From NCBI GenBank assembly GCA_016717005.1, contig JADJUF010000008.1, positions 77,501 to 141,500 on the forward strand: 64,000 bases of DNA. Direction: 5' to 3'. The notes beneath the pieces were generated by a model. It was given only the letters and a program-made list of their open reading frames with translations. It did no database searches and was not told the origin of the DNA. Within the stretch, counting starts at the first letter, position 1, and every line of letters starts with the position of its first letter. Source of the stretch: Myxococcales bacterium. GTDB taxonomy: Bacteria; Myxococcota_A; Polyangia; Haliangiales; Haliangiaceae. A program made the position numbers and the translations under genes. Positions 17,801 through 30,250 of this stretch are shown piece after piece.

Positions 17801-19302
17801 CCGCACACCCGGAGGACCTCGCGCAGCGAGGTGGCGCCGGTCCGGACGCGCTCGATGCCGGCGTGGAGGAGCGGCACCATGCCCTGGCCCTCGGCGGCCG
17901 CGTGGATGCGTGGGGTCGGCACCTTGGCGTTCACCAGCTCGCGGATCGCGGGCGTCACCTCGAGCAGTTCGTAGATCGCGGTCCGCCCGAGGTAGCCGGT
18001 CCGGTCGCACTTGGGGCAGCCGCGCGGGGCGTAGAACTGCTCGTCGGCGATCCCCGCGAGCTCGAGGCGGAGCCGCTCGTCGGATGACGGCGGCTCGAGG
18101 ACGCGGCAGTGCGGGCACAGCGACCGGACCTGTCGCTGGGACAGGCAGGCCAGCGACGCCGAGGCGAGGAGGAACGGCTCGACGCCCATCTCGATCAGGC
18201 GATTGAACACGCCGGCCGCCGAGTCGGCGTGGACCGTGGTGACGATCTGGTGGCCGGTGAGGCCGGCCTGCACCGCGATGTGCGCGGTCTCGCCGTCGCG
18301 GATCTCGCCGACCATGATCACGTTGGGATCCTGGCGGAGGATCGAGCGCAGGCCAGCGGCGAAGGTGAGCCCGACGTCGGGCTTCACCTGGGTCTGGGTC
18401 AGGAACGGCACGTCGAACTCGATCGGGTCCTCGATCGTCGCGATCTGCGTGGTCTCGCCGCGCGAACGCTTGATGTGCGCGAGCGACCCGTAGATCGTCG
18501 TGGTCTTGCCGCTGCCCGTCGGTCCGGTGAGGAACACGATGCCCTGGGGCCGCGTGAGCATCATCCGGTAACGCTCGAGCAAGCGCTCGGGCAGCCCCAG
18601 CGCCCCGAGATCGGGGAGCGCGAGCCCGATGTTGGCGACGCGCAGGACCGCGCGCTCGCCGTGGTTGGTCGGCAGGACCGAGATGCGGAAGTCGACGGGG
18701 TTGCCCGCGACGGTGAGCACGAAGTGTCCGTCCTGCGGTTGGTCGGCGCGAAACGTGATCAGCCTCGCCATCACCTTCAGCCGCGCCACGAGCTGCTTGT
18801 GGTGATGGCGTGGGCACGTCATCACCTCGTGCAGGACGCCCTGCACGCGGAACGCGATGTCGGTGCCGGCCGCGAGCGGATGCAGGTGGACGTCGCTGGC
18901 GCCGATGCGGACCGCGCCCGTGAGCATGGCGTCGACGAACGCGACCATGTCGGGCTCCTTGGCGTCGGTCAGGCGCCGGAGCTGACGGCGCAGATCGATC
19001 AGGACCTCGTGGACGACGTCCGCGGCCAGCGCTTCGATCGTCGTCGGGGGGAGCGCGGGCGCGGTGGGGCGGGTGGCGGAGGGGCGCCGGCGCTTGAGCG
19101 CGAACCCGGCGAGCCCCGCGACCACGAACCCGATCCCGGCCCCGACCACCGCGCCGTCCGCCGCGCGGTCCGCCGCGTAGCGCTGCGCCTGGCGCCCGGC
19201 GGCCGACGCGCTGCTCGGCCGGTACGCGCCGACGAACGCGGCCACGCCCCCAGTGACCACGAGGACCGCCAGCGTCCAGGTCGTCCAGATCGCCGCCCGC
19301 AT
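17797..19302 (-). CDS. GspE/PilB-type secretion or pilus ATPase with N-terminal membrane helices
   Basis: 501 aa. Two hydrophobic segments (about 5-25 and 52-70) precede the ATPase, unusual for the normally soluble GspE/PilB. The motor domain is complete: Walker A GPTGSGKTTT, Asp box with IEDPIEFD, Walker B NVIMVGEIRDGETA, His box HADSAAG, and the tetracysteine zinc site (CPHC...CPKC). Such hexamers drive type II secretion or type IV pilus assembly. No pilin, PilC/GspF or secretin gene is nearby; the only partner is the PEGA-protein gene overlapping its stop. The full GspE N-terminal domain is not recognisable and is replaced by the membrane segment. The assembled machine is therefore unknown. 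Confidence 0.88.
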   Translation of the reverse strand: MRAAIWTTWTLAVLVVTGGVAAFVGAYRPSSASAAGRQAQRYAADRAADGAVVGAGIGFVVAGLAGFALKRRRPSATRPTAPALPPTTIEALAADVVHEVLIDLRRQLRRLTDAKEPDMVAFVDAMLTGAVRIGASDVHLHPLAAGTDIAFRVQGVLHEVMTCPRHHHKQLVARLKVMARLITFRADQPQDGHFVLTVAGNPVDFRISVLPTNHGERAVLRVANIGLALPDLGALGLPERLLERYRMMLTRPQGIVFLTGPTGSGKTTTIYGSLAHIKRSRGETTQIATIEDPIEFDVPFLTQTQVKPDVGLTFAAGLRSILRQDPNVIMVGEIRDGETAHIAVQAGLTGHQIVTTVHADSAAGVFNRLIEMGVEPFLLASASLACLSQRQVRSLCPHCRVLEPPSSDERLRLELAGIADEQFYAPRGCPKCDRTGYLGRTAIYELLEVTPAIRELVNAKVPTPRIHAAAEGQGMVPLLHAGIERVRTGATSLREVLRVCG

Positions 19303-19677
19303 CGACGGAATCTACCGGAGCAGGTGGCCCGGCGCCAGCAGCTCGCCCGTCGTGCCTCCACCGCGCGGCCGCGAGGTTCGACGGTCGCGAATCGCGCCCC
19401 ATCGCGAAGTGCCGGACGAACGGCCCGGACCCTTGATCCGCCGAGATCGCGGGCGCTTCACCGCCCAGTCGTCCGGGTGGAAGCCTGGGGCTGGCGGCGG
19501 CGATCGTCGACAAGCTCGAACCTTCGGCGCACGCGGCGCGGCACCGGCGCCGGACGACCGGGCACCGGCCCGTCGCGCATGATCGTGAGCCGGCGCGATC
19601 CTGGCCTCGCGCGCAGGGCGAGCGCGACGGCGCGTCCAGGCACGTCATGCCGCGCTGATCGACCTCCTCCGCGGGTG

Positions 19678-20046
19678 ATCGTGGTGCCGTCGAGGATCAC
19701 CGGGCAGTTGCGCGTGCGGTCGCCGGTGGCGCCGCCGAAGCGGAGGGCGTCGGTGCCGGCGCCGGCCTTCGACGCGCCGACCACGTACGCCGCGTGGGCG
19801 CGGATCGTCGCCACGGCCGACGCGTCGCTGGTGGTGATCGTCGCGGTGTAGCCGCCGTCGATGTCCTCGGCCAGCGCCACCGTGGCCTAGCCCGGGTAGG
19901 CCGGCATGTCGGCGACGTCGGCCGCTTGACCCCGCGCCGGTCGGGCCCGGGCCGGTGCAGCTGCCGGAGCACGGCCCGGCGCGCCGCCGGTCGATGAGTC
20001 GGGCGTCGACCGCGAAGGCGATCGCGGCCAGGAGGATGCCGGTCAT
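19678..20046 (-). pseudogene. Remnant of a small exported protein
   Basis: A clear start, MTGILLAAIAFAVDARL, is preceded by GGAGGA and looks like a signal peptide. The frame then drifts. In another frame, after an in-frame TAG, protein-like sequence resumes: ALAEDIDGGYTATITTSDAS followed by ATIRAHAAYVVGASKAG. The pieces together would make a secreted protein of about 120 residues of unknown function. At least one frame change and one stop interrupt it. Whether this is decay or poor sequence cannot be decided here. Confidence 0.35.
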
Positions 20047-20049
20047 CAA

Positions 20050-20858
20050 GACTGAGAACTTCCTCCGCTGCAGCCTGCCGACGCACGGTCGCGCGGGCCG
20101 ATGCGCGACGAGTCGGTCGAGCCGCGCGTCGAACACCGGCATCCGGCCGCGGCCCGAACTTCGAGCAAGCGGCCGGGCCGAGCTCGGCGAGTTATCGCGT
20201 CGCGGCGCCGGGCGATCGAGCGCGGGGCGGCGCGGCACCTCGACCGGGTCGGCCACCGTGAGGTCGCCGACGCCCAGTCCGACCTGGCGACGGCAGCTCG
20301 CTCCAGTCGGCGCAGCGCGCGGGGCGCCGCTGGCCGCGGCCGGGGCGTCGACGACCAGCGCCGGAGCGCCACGCGGCGAGAGCCGCGGTGACTCGTCGCG
20401 GATCGGCGGATCGACGACCACCCGGCGCCGAGGACGAGGTGATGATCGCGGTAGCGGCGCGCGACCAACGGTCGCGCCACGCGCCGACGCGGTCGCAACG
20501 GCCGCGTGGCGACCTTGAACGCGTAACGGTCGGGGTGGCGCCATCGATGGACTCCGGCACGAGCTCGGCCGAGCGGACCTGCGAAGCGGCACGACATCGA
20601 TCGCGACGGGACGATCGTCGAGACGCGGTCGCCGTCGACCGTGCGGACCCCAGGCCGGGGTGGAGCACCGGCGCCACGGTCCTGGCGGTGCTGCAGCCAC
20701 CGAACGCCGGCGGCGATCTGCCGAGCGACGGGGATCGCACCGATCTCGGGCGCGCGGGCCAGGAAGGGCGTCGGCGTCGGGAGCGTTCCGGGACAGGCGG
20801 TGACGCGCACGGCGAGCGCGCCCATGACGAGCGCAGATCGGGTTGGCGCCTTGCGCAC
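20050..20858 (-). pseudogene. Possible decayed lipoprotein gene
   Basis: A GTG at 20858 opens VRKAPTRSALVMGALAVRV ending in TAC, which looks like a lipoprotein signal with Cys lipobox. About 70 residues read plausibly (to GDRVSTIVP). Then protein-like fragments appear in different frames: IDVVPLRRSA, ELVPESIDGATP and YAFKVATRPLRPR. The pattern fits one gene with several frame changes. No family was recognised. The density of breaks is higher than elsewhere in the window. Confidence 0.25.
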
Positions 20859-21274
20859 GATGCGGATTGCAACGCCGCGCCCGGGGCGCGGGCCATCCCT
20901 GCGGCGGCCGGGCATCAGCGTCATCGAGCGATCGCGGTGGTCCATGACCCGCGGCGGGGACAACGTGACAGCACGCTCGTGGCGCCCGGGCCATGACCTG
21001 CGCGGGCCCTGGCGACGGCGAGCCCGCGGTGACAGCACCGGGCAGACGCTCAGGATGGCGCGCGCCTTGCTCCGCGGGGGCCAGGAGAGTCCGGGCGGTG
21101 GTCCTCGGCGGCTGGCCGCCGACCTGGTCGGCGCGGTCGGTCCGCGCGATGGCGCGCGCCGGCCGCGGCTGCCCACGACGACGTGGTCCGCGGGGACGCG
21201 CAGCGACCATCCTCGGCGCCGGCCCCTGAGCCCGGGCCCGGGCCGCAGTGGCGAGGGCGCGCCGGCGGCGGACC
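20859..21274. other. Gene-free stretch upstream of adenosine deaminase terminus
   Basis: I see no convincing gene, RNA or repeat here. Long open frames exist on both strands but are Arg/Pro/Gly-rich without recognisable motifs. Together with the two remnants downstream it makes a roughly 2-kb zone (19303-21274) without an intact gene. Confidence 0.5.
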
Positions 21275-22951
21275 TCACGCCCCGGGCTGGCTGCGCTCGA
21301 ACGACAGGAACCGGCGCTCGAGCTCCCACTGCAGGCGGGCGCGCTCGCTGGTGTCGAGGAACTGCTGGCAGGCGGGCGCGGGCGGGCCGCCGACGGCGAC
21401 GGTGGCGGTGGCGGCGCAGGCGGCGACGGGGGCGACGGTGGTGATCGAGGTCCAGAGGCTGGGGCCGGGGGCGAAGGCGTGCTCGAGGCTGGCGCGGGCC
21501 ATGGCCTTGAGCTGGCGGTAGGTCAGGTGCTGGTCGAGCGCGGCCCGCCGGTACTCGCCGGCCAGGCTCGAGCGCGACACGCCCTGATCGTCGGTCGCGA
21601 GCGCGACCGGCACGCCGCGCGCGAGGTACGCGGCCAGCGGGTGGGCGGCGCCGCTGACCTCGAGGATCTGGTCGTTGCTGCTCAGGCAGATCTCGACCAG
21701 CACGTCGCGGTCGCGCAGCAGGTCGAGCAGGCCGGTGGCGTCGGTCTCGGACAGGACGTCGAGGCCGTGGCCGATGCGCGTGGCGTGGCCGACCTCGACC
21801 GCGCGGCGGATGTGGAAGGTGTTGGCGGTGCTGCCCGGCGGCAGGAACGCCGGCGTCAGCTCGCCAGCGTGGAGCGTGACCTGGAGCGGGCTCACGCCCG
21901 ACTCGGTGTACTGGTGGTACAGGAAGTCGAGCATCGCCATGTGCAGCTCGTAGTTGGTGAGCGCGGCGCTGTCGTCCTCGGGCGACGACAGGTTGGCGCC
22001 GACGATCTGGCCGGTCGCGCGCGCCATCTCGAACGCGCCGACCAGCTGGCCGAAGATCTGGTCGTTGGCGCCGGTGCGCGAGACCTGGGCGACGAACCGC
22101 ATCGTCACGTCGCAGGCGCTCGGGGGATCGATGCCGTCGCAGCCGAGCGCCGCGCGGTAGCCCGTGGTCGCTGAGGTCACGACCGCGACGTCGGCGGCGA
22201 CCCGGCTCGCGAACAGCGGGTCCGCGGTCAGCGTGGCGTAGAAGGTCGGCAGATCGGCGGCCGTGACCGTGCCCGCCCAGTCGGCCGCGGCCAGGGTCCC
22301 GACGTTCCGGGCCAGGTTGAACATCGTCTCGACGTAGAGCTGGTTCTCGCTCGCGGCCCGGGTGGCGACGTCGGCCAGCTCGTCGTCGCGGTGGGCGCCG
22401 GCGATCGCGCCGAACTTGCCGAACGTCGCGAAGAAGTGGTCGTGGCCGGACTGGGCGCCGGGGACGAAGCCCTCCATCGACCACGCGGCGACGATCTGAT
22501 CGTAGAACGCGCCGCTGACCGGGGTCGGCAGGTTGGTGGTCGAGCACTGGCCGGCGAACACCGCCGCGAACGTGGTCGCGTTGATGCAGTTGCCGTCGGC
22601 GCGGGCCCAGTCGAGGAAGGTCTCGGCGTAGACCGCGCCCGACAGGTGGTTGTGCAGATCGGCGCCCTTGGGCACGCCGGCGAGGAACACCGTCAGCGCC
22701 AGCGGATCGCCCAGGACCGCGTCGAAGCGATCGGCGGCGCGCTGCTCGGCCTGCGCCGCGCACTCGACCGGAGTGGCGCACGCCGGCGGTGCGGCGTCGG
22801 GGTCCGGCCCCGCGTCCGGGGGCAGCGCCGCGTCGCGCGACCCGGCGTCGGCCGGCGTGTCGGGCGTGTCATCCCCGCCGCACCCGACGAGCGCGGCGAT
22901 CACCAGCAGCGCAGACCAGCGAGACGCCGCGACCCGGACGACGGAGGACAT
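21275..22951 (-). CDS. Exported adenosine deaminase-like lipoprotein
   Basis: 558 aa. A lipoprotein signal (SALLVIAALVGC, lipobox LVGC) is followed by an Asp/Pro-rich linker, then a full adenosine deaminase fold. The zinc and catalytic residues are present: GADLHNHLSGA (HxH), LHAGE (His/Glu), RIGHG, LSSNDQ and ALATDDQGV (metal Asp). The enzyme would deaminate (deoxy)adenosine outside the cytoplasm, useful for feeding on nucleosides from lysed prey or DNA. Export of ADA resembles the ADGF/CECR1 branch rather than cytoplasmic Add, but the assignment to a branch is inference. The last 40 residues are unlike the core. The terpene synthase gene lies upstream on the same strand, 90 bp away. Confidence 0.88.
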   Translation of the reverse strand: MSSVVRVAASRWSALLVIAALVGCGGDDTPDTPADAGSRDAALPPDAGPDPDAAPPACATPVECAAQAEQRAADRFDAVLGDPLALTVFLAGVPKGADLHNHLSGAVYAETFLDWARADGNCINATTFAAVFAGQCSTTNLPTPVSGAFYDQIVAAWSMEGFVPGAQSGHDHFFATFGKFGAIAGAHRDDELADVATRAASENQLYVETMFNLARNVGTLAAADWAGTVTAADLPTFYATLTADPLFASRVAADVAVVTSATTGYRAALGCDGIDPPSACDVTMRFVAQVSRTGANDQIFGQLVGAFEMARATGQIVGANLSSPEDDSAALTNYELHMAMLDFLYHQYTESGVSPLQVTLHAGELTPAFLPPGSTANTFHIRRAVEVGHATRIGHGLDVLSETDATGLLDLLRDRDVLVEICLSSNDQILEVSGAAHPLAAYLARGVPVALATDDQGVSRSSLAGEYRRAALDQHLTYRQLKAMARASLEHAFAPGPSLWTSITTVAPVAACAATATVAVGGPPAPACQQFLDTSERARLQWELERRFLSFERSQPGA

Positions 22952-23041
22952 GGGGCGGGACCCTACACCGGCCGCCGCCCGCGCCGCGCGGACAATCGTC
23001 GACCGGTGGCGGTCAGCGCGCGCGGTGATCGCGCCCCCGGG

Positions 23042-24055
23042 TCAGGCCGCGGCGGCGGCGGCGGGCGCGACCGACAGGTGGTCGGTGTAGCGGGCGGTGG
23101 CGCACGCGTGCCAGTCGTAGTTGCCCTGCATCCAGCGCTCGAGCAGGTCGAGCGCGGCGCGGTCGTGGTCGGTGGCGGCGCGCACGATCAGGTAGCCGCG
23201 GACCACGTCGTCGCACGCGCGGCAGGCGGCGTGGAAGGCCGCGGTCTCGTCGAGCTGCTCGTGCTCGGCGAGGACCCGGATCAGGTTGGACGGCTCGCCG
23301 AGCGCGCGCTCCTTGGGCCACGAGAACACGTCGTTGATCCACGACACCGACAGGTTCGCGGCGCGCGCGAGGGGGCGCAGCGACGGCGGCAGCGTGCGCC
23401 CCTCGACCGCGAGGCCGAGCGCGACGCACGCGTCGACGGCGCTGAACGCGACCCGCACGTCGGCGTAGTCGGCCACCGACGTGAAGCCGTCGCGGCGCCG
23501 GCGGGTCTCCTCGACCACGCCGTCGAGGTACGCGTCGAGTTCGTCGAGGTACGCGCCGGTCGGCGCGCCGCGGGCCTCGAGCCGGCGGGTGAGGTCGGCG
23601 AGGGCCGACGCCACGGCGTCGAGCCCCTCGCGCCGGCGCGCGGGCGGGCGCCCGGAGCGCGCGGCCAGGCGGAGCCCGTCGATCGCGGCCTGGGCCCGCG
23701 CCGGGTCGCGGCACACCGCGTCGCGGCCGGTGTCCATGCGATCGTCGAGGACGAAGAGCGCGGCGATGAAGTCGGCGGCGAGGCGCAGCGCGTCGCGATC
23801 CTCGCGGTGGTAGACCCGCCCGGCGAGCTCGTGGAAGCGCGCGCGCTCGAACGTGCGGCGGCTGCGCTGGTCGAGCAGGCCGTGATCGCGGAGCCAGGCG
23901 AGGTTGCCCTCGGCGATCGCGTCAGTGTCGGGGTGGCGGCCGCTCGCGAACGGCAGGAAGAACCCGTCGCGCAAGGGCGCGAGGCCGGGCACGGCGACCT
24001 GGACCGGACGGGCGGTCGCGGGCGCGAACGGTGGCTGCGGGAGAGCTCCAGGCAT
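23042..24055 (-). CDS. Class I terpene synthase
   Basis: 337 aa, the usual size of bacterial class I terpene cyclases. The Mg2+-binding motifs are intact: LFVLDDRMD (DDxxD-type, about residue 90) and the NSE triad in SVSWINDVFSWPKE (NDxxSxxxE, about 223), plus an RY pair near the C terminus. These enzymes ionise farnesyl or geranyl diphosphate and cyclise it. I chose the ATG at 24055 over an in-frame upstream start because GAGGA sits 7-9 bases before it. No P450, prenyltransferase or methyltransferase gene is adjacent, so the product would be an unmodified hydrocarbon or alcohol. It does not show the two-domain length of geosmin synthase. Confidence 0.9.
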   Translation of the reverse strand: MPGALPQPPFAPATARPVQVAVPGLAPLRDGFFLPFASGRHPDTDAIAEGNLAWLRDHGLLDQRSRRTFERARFHELAGRVYHREDRDALRLAADFIAALFVLDDRMDTGRDAVCRDPARAQAAIDGLRLAARSGRPPARRREGLDAVASALADLTRRLEARGAPTGAYLDELDAYLDGVVEETRRRRDGFTSVADYADVRVAFSAVDACVALGLAVEGRTLPPSLRPLARAANLSVSWINDVFSWPKERALGEPSNLIRVLAEHEQLDETAAFHAACRACDDVVRGYLIVRAATDHDRAALDLLERWMQGNYDWHACATARYTDHLSVAPAAAAAA

Positions 24056-24227
24056 GATCGGTCCTCGGCGGTGGGCGGTCACAGGCGCGGCGCGACACGC
24101 GGCGCGACGACCTGCTCACCCCTGACGTGACCGCCGGCGCGATCCGGTTCACGCCGATCGCACGTCGCCGCGCGATCTGGGCGACGGCCCCCCGCCGCGC
24201 CCCCGCGAGGCGGCCTACACTGCCCCG

Positions 24228-25685
<1,458 letters not shown>

Positions 25686-25717
25686 CTGCGACGCGGGTCG
25701 TCGAGGCTCAGGGCCTG

Positions 25718-25802
25718 TAACTTCTTCGGTCGAGCACCGGTCCCCGCGCCGGGAGCTGCGCGTCTCGCCTGGGGCCCCGTCGGGGCCTGCCCCCGAGGTA
25801 CC
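25718..25802 (+). repeat. Dispersed ~85-bp non-coding repeat, copy 1
   Basis: Resembles 36580-36667: both share AACT..TTCGGTCGAGC, then CCGTCC.CGCGCCGGG or close, then GCGTC...CTGGG and a final CGAG.T.CC. The identity is obvious by eye over about 85 bp with small gaps. Both copies lie between genes and neither is coding. The CTGGGGCCCC/GGGGCC core can form a hairpin. Confidence 0.65.
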
Positions 25803-25869
25803 AACGCGATCCGCGCGTGATCTCGGACCTCCGCGGACCCTGCGGCCTTGCGACCGGGCCTCTGGAAGC

Positions 25870-26457
25870 TCAGGGCGTGGCGCGGTACTCGGCCCAGGCC
25901 AGGCCCCGGAGCGCGCCGTCGGCGTAGCCGGTGGCCTGGTCGTCGGGGTAGGCGGCGGCGAGGGCGGCGCGGACGTCGGGCTCGAGGTCGGCGCCGTGGC
26001 ACTTCAGGCACAGCGCCTGGGTCACCAGCGGCTCGGCGTAGCGGACCTGGCCGTCGGGGAGCTGGCGCACGTAGTGGGCGCCGTCGAGCTTCTTGCCGGC
26101 GGCGGCGGTGGCCTCGAACTCGGCCAGGGCCTCGGCCTGCCAGCCGGCGACGGCGTTGGCGGGGTTGCGCGGCTTGCGGGTCGCGCGCCCGAGCGTGAGG
26201 CCGTCGACGCCGACGCGCTCGGCGATGGTCTTGGCCGCGGTGCCGCACACCTCGATCGCGTGGGGCGTGCCGCCCTCGAGGGCCTTGCTGAGCTCGGTCC
26301 GCAGCTGCTGCTTGAGCGCGCCGACCGCCTGCTGGCCCCGGGCCGCGGCCGCGGGCGGCGTGGCGCTCGACGGCGGCGCCGGCGGATCTTTCGGGCGGTC
26401 GCGCCCGCAGGCGGCGGCGAGGACGGCGAGGCAGGGCAGGGCGATGCGGGACGTCAC
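25870..26457 (-). CDS. DUF3365 (Tll0287-like) haem-binding lipoprotein
   Basis: 195 aa. A short lipoprotein signal ends in AAAC (residue 17), followed by a Pro/Ala linker. The core matches the DUF3365 pattern: GALKQQLRTELSKALEGG.PHAIEVC, then GRATRKPRNPANA and a class-c-cytochrome motif, ALCLKCHG (CxxCH). GYADGALRGLAWAEY closes the domain. Tll0287-type proteins bind haem c and are proposed redox sensors. The protein would be anchored in the envelope with haem attached outside. It stands alone between the symporter and pnp on the opposite strand. Confidence 0.8.
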   Translation of the reverse strand: MTSRIALPCLAVLAAACGRDRPKDPPAPPSSATPPAAAARGQQAVGALKQQLRTELSKALEGGTPHAIEVCGTAAKTIAERVGVDGLTLGRATRKPRNPANAVAGWQAEALAEFEATAAAGKKLDGAHYVRQLPDGQVRYAEPLVTQALCLKCHGADLEPDVRAALAAAYPDDQATGYADGALRGLAWAEYRATP

Positions 26458-26615
26458 AGGCGGGGTCTAGCACCGCCGCCGGGAGGCTGCGAGGGCCGCG
26501 CCCGGCGATCGCCGCCGGGGCCGTTCCCCCCTCGCGTCGGTCCGGAACTTGTGGCAGTGTGCGCCCGCAAACGGTCGACTCACGTAGGCGCGGCACGGCA
26601 TGAACCTTCTGTCGA

Positions 26616-26640
26616 GCCCTGGAGCTTCTGGCTCCCGGGC
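26616..26640 (+). promoter_or_regulatory. Hairpin in the pnp leader
   Basis: GCCC-T-GGAGC, a TTCTG loop, then GCTCC-C-GGGC: a 4+5 bp stem with one mismatch, about 64 nt upstream of the pnp ATG. pnp mRNAs in other bacteria are autoregulated through 5' hairpins cut by RNase III, so this is a candidate for the same role. That link is inference. rpsO, the common upstream neighbour of pnp, is absent. Confidence 0.4.
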
Positions 26641-26703
26641 TGGAGTGACGGCTCAGACCGGCGGGTCACGAGGGGCGGCCCTCAACCCGAAAGGTCTGTA
26701 GAT

Positions 26704-28827
<2,124 letters not shown>

Positions 28828-28835
28828 GGGCGGGG

Positions 28836-29279
28836 GTGACCGCGCCGGTGGTCCGCTTTCGCAGGCTGCGTCCCGACGCGGTCGTGCCGGCGTACATGAC
28901 CGCCGACGCCGCCGGGCTCGACCTGGCCGCGGCGCTCGACGCGCCGGTGGTCCTGGCGGCGGGCGCGCGCGTCACGGTCGGCACCGGCCTGGCGCTGGAG
29001 CTGCCGCGCGGGTTCGAGGGCCAGGTCCGGCCGCGCTCGGGCCTGGCGCGCCAGCACGGCGTGACGGTGCTCAACGCGCCGGGGACGATCGACGCCGACT
29101 ACCGCGGCGAGGTCGCGGTCGTGCTCGTCAACCACGGCGCCGAGCCGCTGACGATCACCGCGGGCATGCGGGTCGCGCAGCTGGTGATCGCGCCGGTGGT
29201 GCAGGCGACGCTCGAGGTGGTCGACGCGCTGTCGCCCACCGGCCGCGGCACCGGCGGCTTCGGCTCGACCGGCGCCTGA
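28836..29279 (+). CDS. dut: dUTP diphosphatase (dUTPase)
   Basis: 147 aa trimeric dUTPase that hydrolyses dUTP to dUMP and keeps uracil out of DNA. All five motifs are readable: DAAGLDL (1), PRSGLA (2), GTIDADYRGE (3), RVAQLVIAP (4) and RGTGGFGSTG (5, C-terminal arm). The catalytic Asp lies in motif 3. I chose GTG 28836, 8 bp after the pnp stop and with GGGCGGGG just before, as the frame is open further back only inside pnp. pnp and dut are probably co-transcribed. The 3' end including the stop codon is duplicated just downstream. Confidence 0.93.
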   Translation: MTAPVVRFRRLRPDAVVPAYMTADAAGLDLAAALDAPVVLAAGARVTVGTGLALELPRGFEGQVRPRSGLARQHGVTVLNAPGTIDADYRGEVAVVLVNHGAEPLTITAGMRVAQLVIAPVVQATLEVVDALSPTGRGTGGFGSTGA

Positions 29280-29330
29280 GCTGCGCGGCGGCCGTCGGGG
29301 ATCGGCTCGACCGGCGCCTGAGCTGCGCGG
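29261..29330 (+). repeat. 28-bp direct duplication of the dut 3' end
   Basis: CGGCTCGACCGGCGCCTGAG plus CTGCGCGG occurs at 29261-29288 (end of dut with its TGA) and again, identical, at 29303-29330. The copy carries the final codons and stop without the rest of the gene. Confidence 0.9.
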
Positions 29331-29351
29331 GCTCGTCGGCGGCGGCTCGTC

Positions 29352-29515
29352 GGCGGGATCGCGGACCGCACCCGCGCCAGCGGCCGTCGAGGATCGCACC
29401 CGCGCCAGCGAAGGGCCGTCAAGGGTCGCGCCCCCCAGCGAACGGCCGCCGAGGATCGCACCCGCGCCAGCGGACGACCGCCGAGGATCGCGGCCGCGCC
29501 AGCGGCGGTCGACGA
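29352..29515. repeat. Degenerate 28-32 bp tandem repeat after dut
   Basis: About five units ending in CCGCGCCAG (ends at 29380, 29408, 29438, 29470, 29502). The typical body is CGGCCGCCGAGGATCGCA. Spacing varies (28, 30, 32, 32). No coding sense; it fills the gap between dut and the convergent lipoprotein gene. Confidence 0.8.
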
Positions 29516-29523
29516 TGGGCCGG

Positions 29524-30075
29524 TCAGGGCAGGTGGATGCGGTTGCCGGTCGAGTGACAGCCGGCGGCGTTGCAGTTGGGCTGGTTGACCATCGCCGACA
29601 TGGCGAGGTCGGTGTTAGGGCACAGGCTGGCCTTGGCCCGGACCGGCAGCGTGATCGGGGTCTCGAGCCAGAAGTTGCCGTTGGTCGCGGTGACCATCTT
29701 GGTCGGCGTGCCCATGCCGTTGGGCAGGAGGATCGTGGCGCCGGCGAGCGGCGTCGTCCCGGCCGCGCTGGTGTAGAGCGTGCCGGCCAGGTAGAAGCGC
29801 GGCACACCCGCGGTGGCGCCGTCGTGGCAGCCCTGACCGACGCACGCGGCGCCGGGGTTGTGCTGGCCGTTGCCGGGGATCTGGGCGGGCTCGCAGTTGG
29901 CGTTGCCGCCGCCGTCGCCGCCCCCACCGCCGCCGTCGCCGCCCCCACCGCCGTCGCCGCCGCCGCCGCCGCCGCTGGCGTCGATCGGATCGCCGGGGAG
30001 GGCGTTGGGGTCGCCAACGGTGCAAGCGCCAAGGCCGATCAGGAGGAGGCCGGTCAGGGTGCGGGAAGCGACCAT
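29524..30075 (-). CDS. Lipoprotein with Gly/Asp linker and CX4CH motifs
   Basis: 183 aa from ATG 30075, chosen because it starts a lipoprotein signal (LTGLLLIGLGAC); the frame is open further upstream without protein-like sequence. After the lipobox Cys comes a linker of Gly and Asp runs (about residues 35-60), then NPGAACVGQGCHDG and near the end NPNCNAAGCHSTG-like sequence (actual QPNCNAAGCHSTG). Both are CX4CH, one residue pair longer than the usual haem motif CX2CH. The middle has a small beta-rich region (LAGTLYTSAAGTTPLAGATI) like carboxypeptidase-regulatory or transthyretin-type folds. Surface-anchored redox or binding protein is a guess. Confidence 0.75.
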   Translation of the reverse strand: MVASRTLTGLLLIGLGACTVGDPNALPGDPIDASGGGGGGDGGGGGDGGGGGGDGGGNANCEPAQIPGNGQHNPGAACVGQGCHDGATAGVPRFYLAGTLYTSAAGTTPLAGATILLPNGMGTPTKMVTATNGNFWLETPITLPVRAKASLCPNTDLAMSAMVNQPNCNAAGCHSTGNRIHLP

Positions 30076-30250
30076 GGGCTCGATGCTAGCAAGCACCAGG
30101 CCCGCGCGAGACTTGCGCGGTTCCGGCCGCCAGGCCGCAATTTCGTGCACTCAGGCTGCAACCAGAGGTCCGCAGCTGGGGCCCGAGTCCCCGCACCGGG
30201 GTTCGGATGCCTCGGCAAGTATCCGAAACGGTTGATGGGGATCTCTCATT

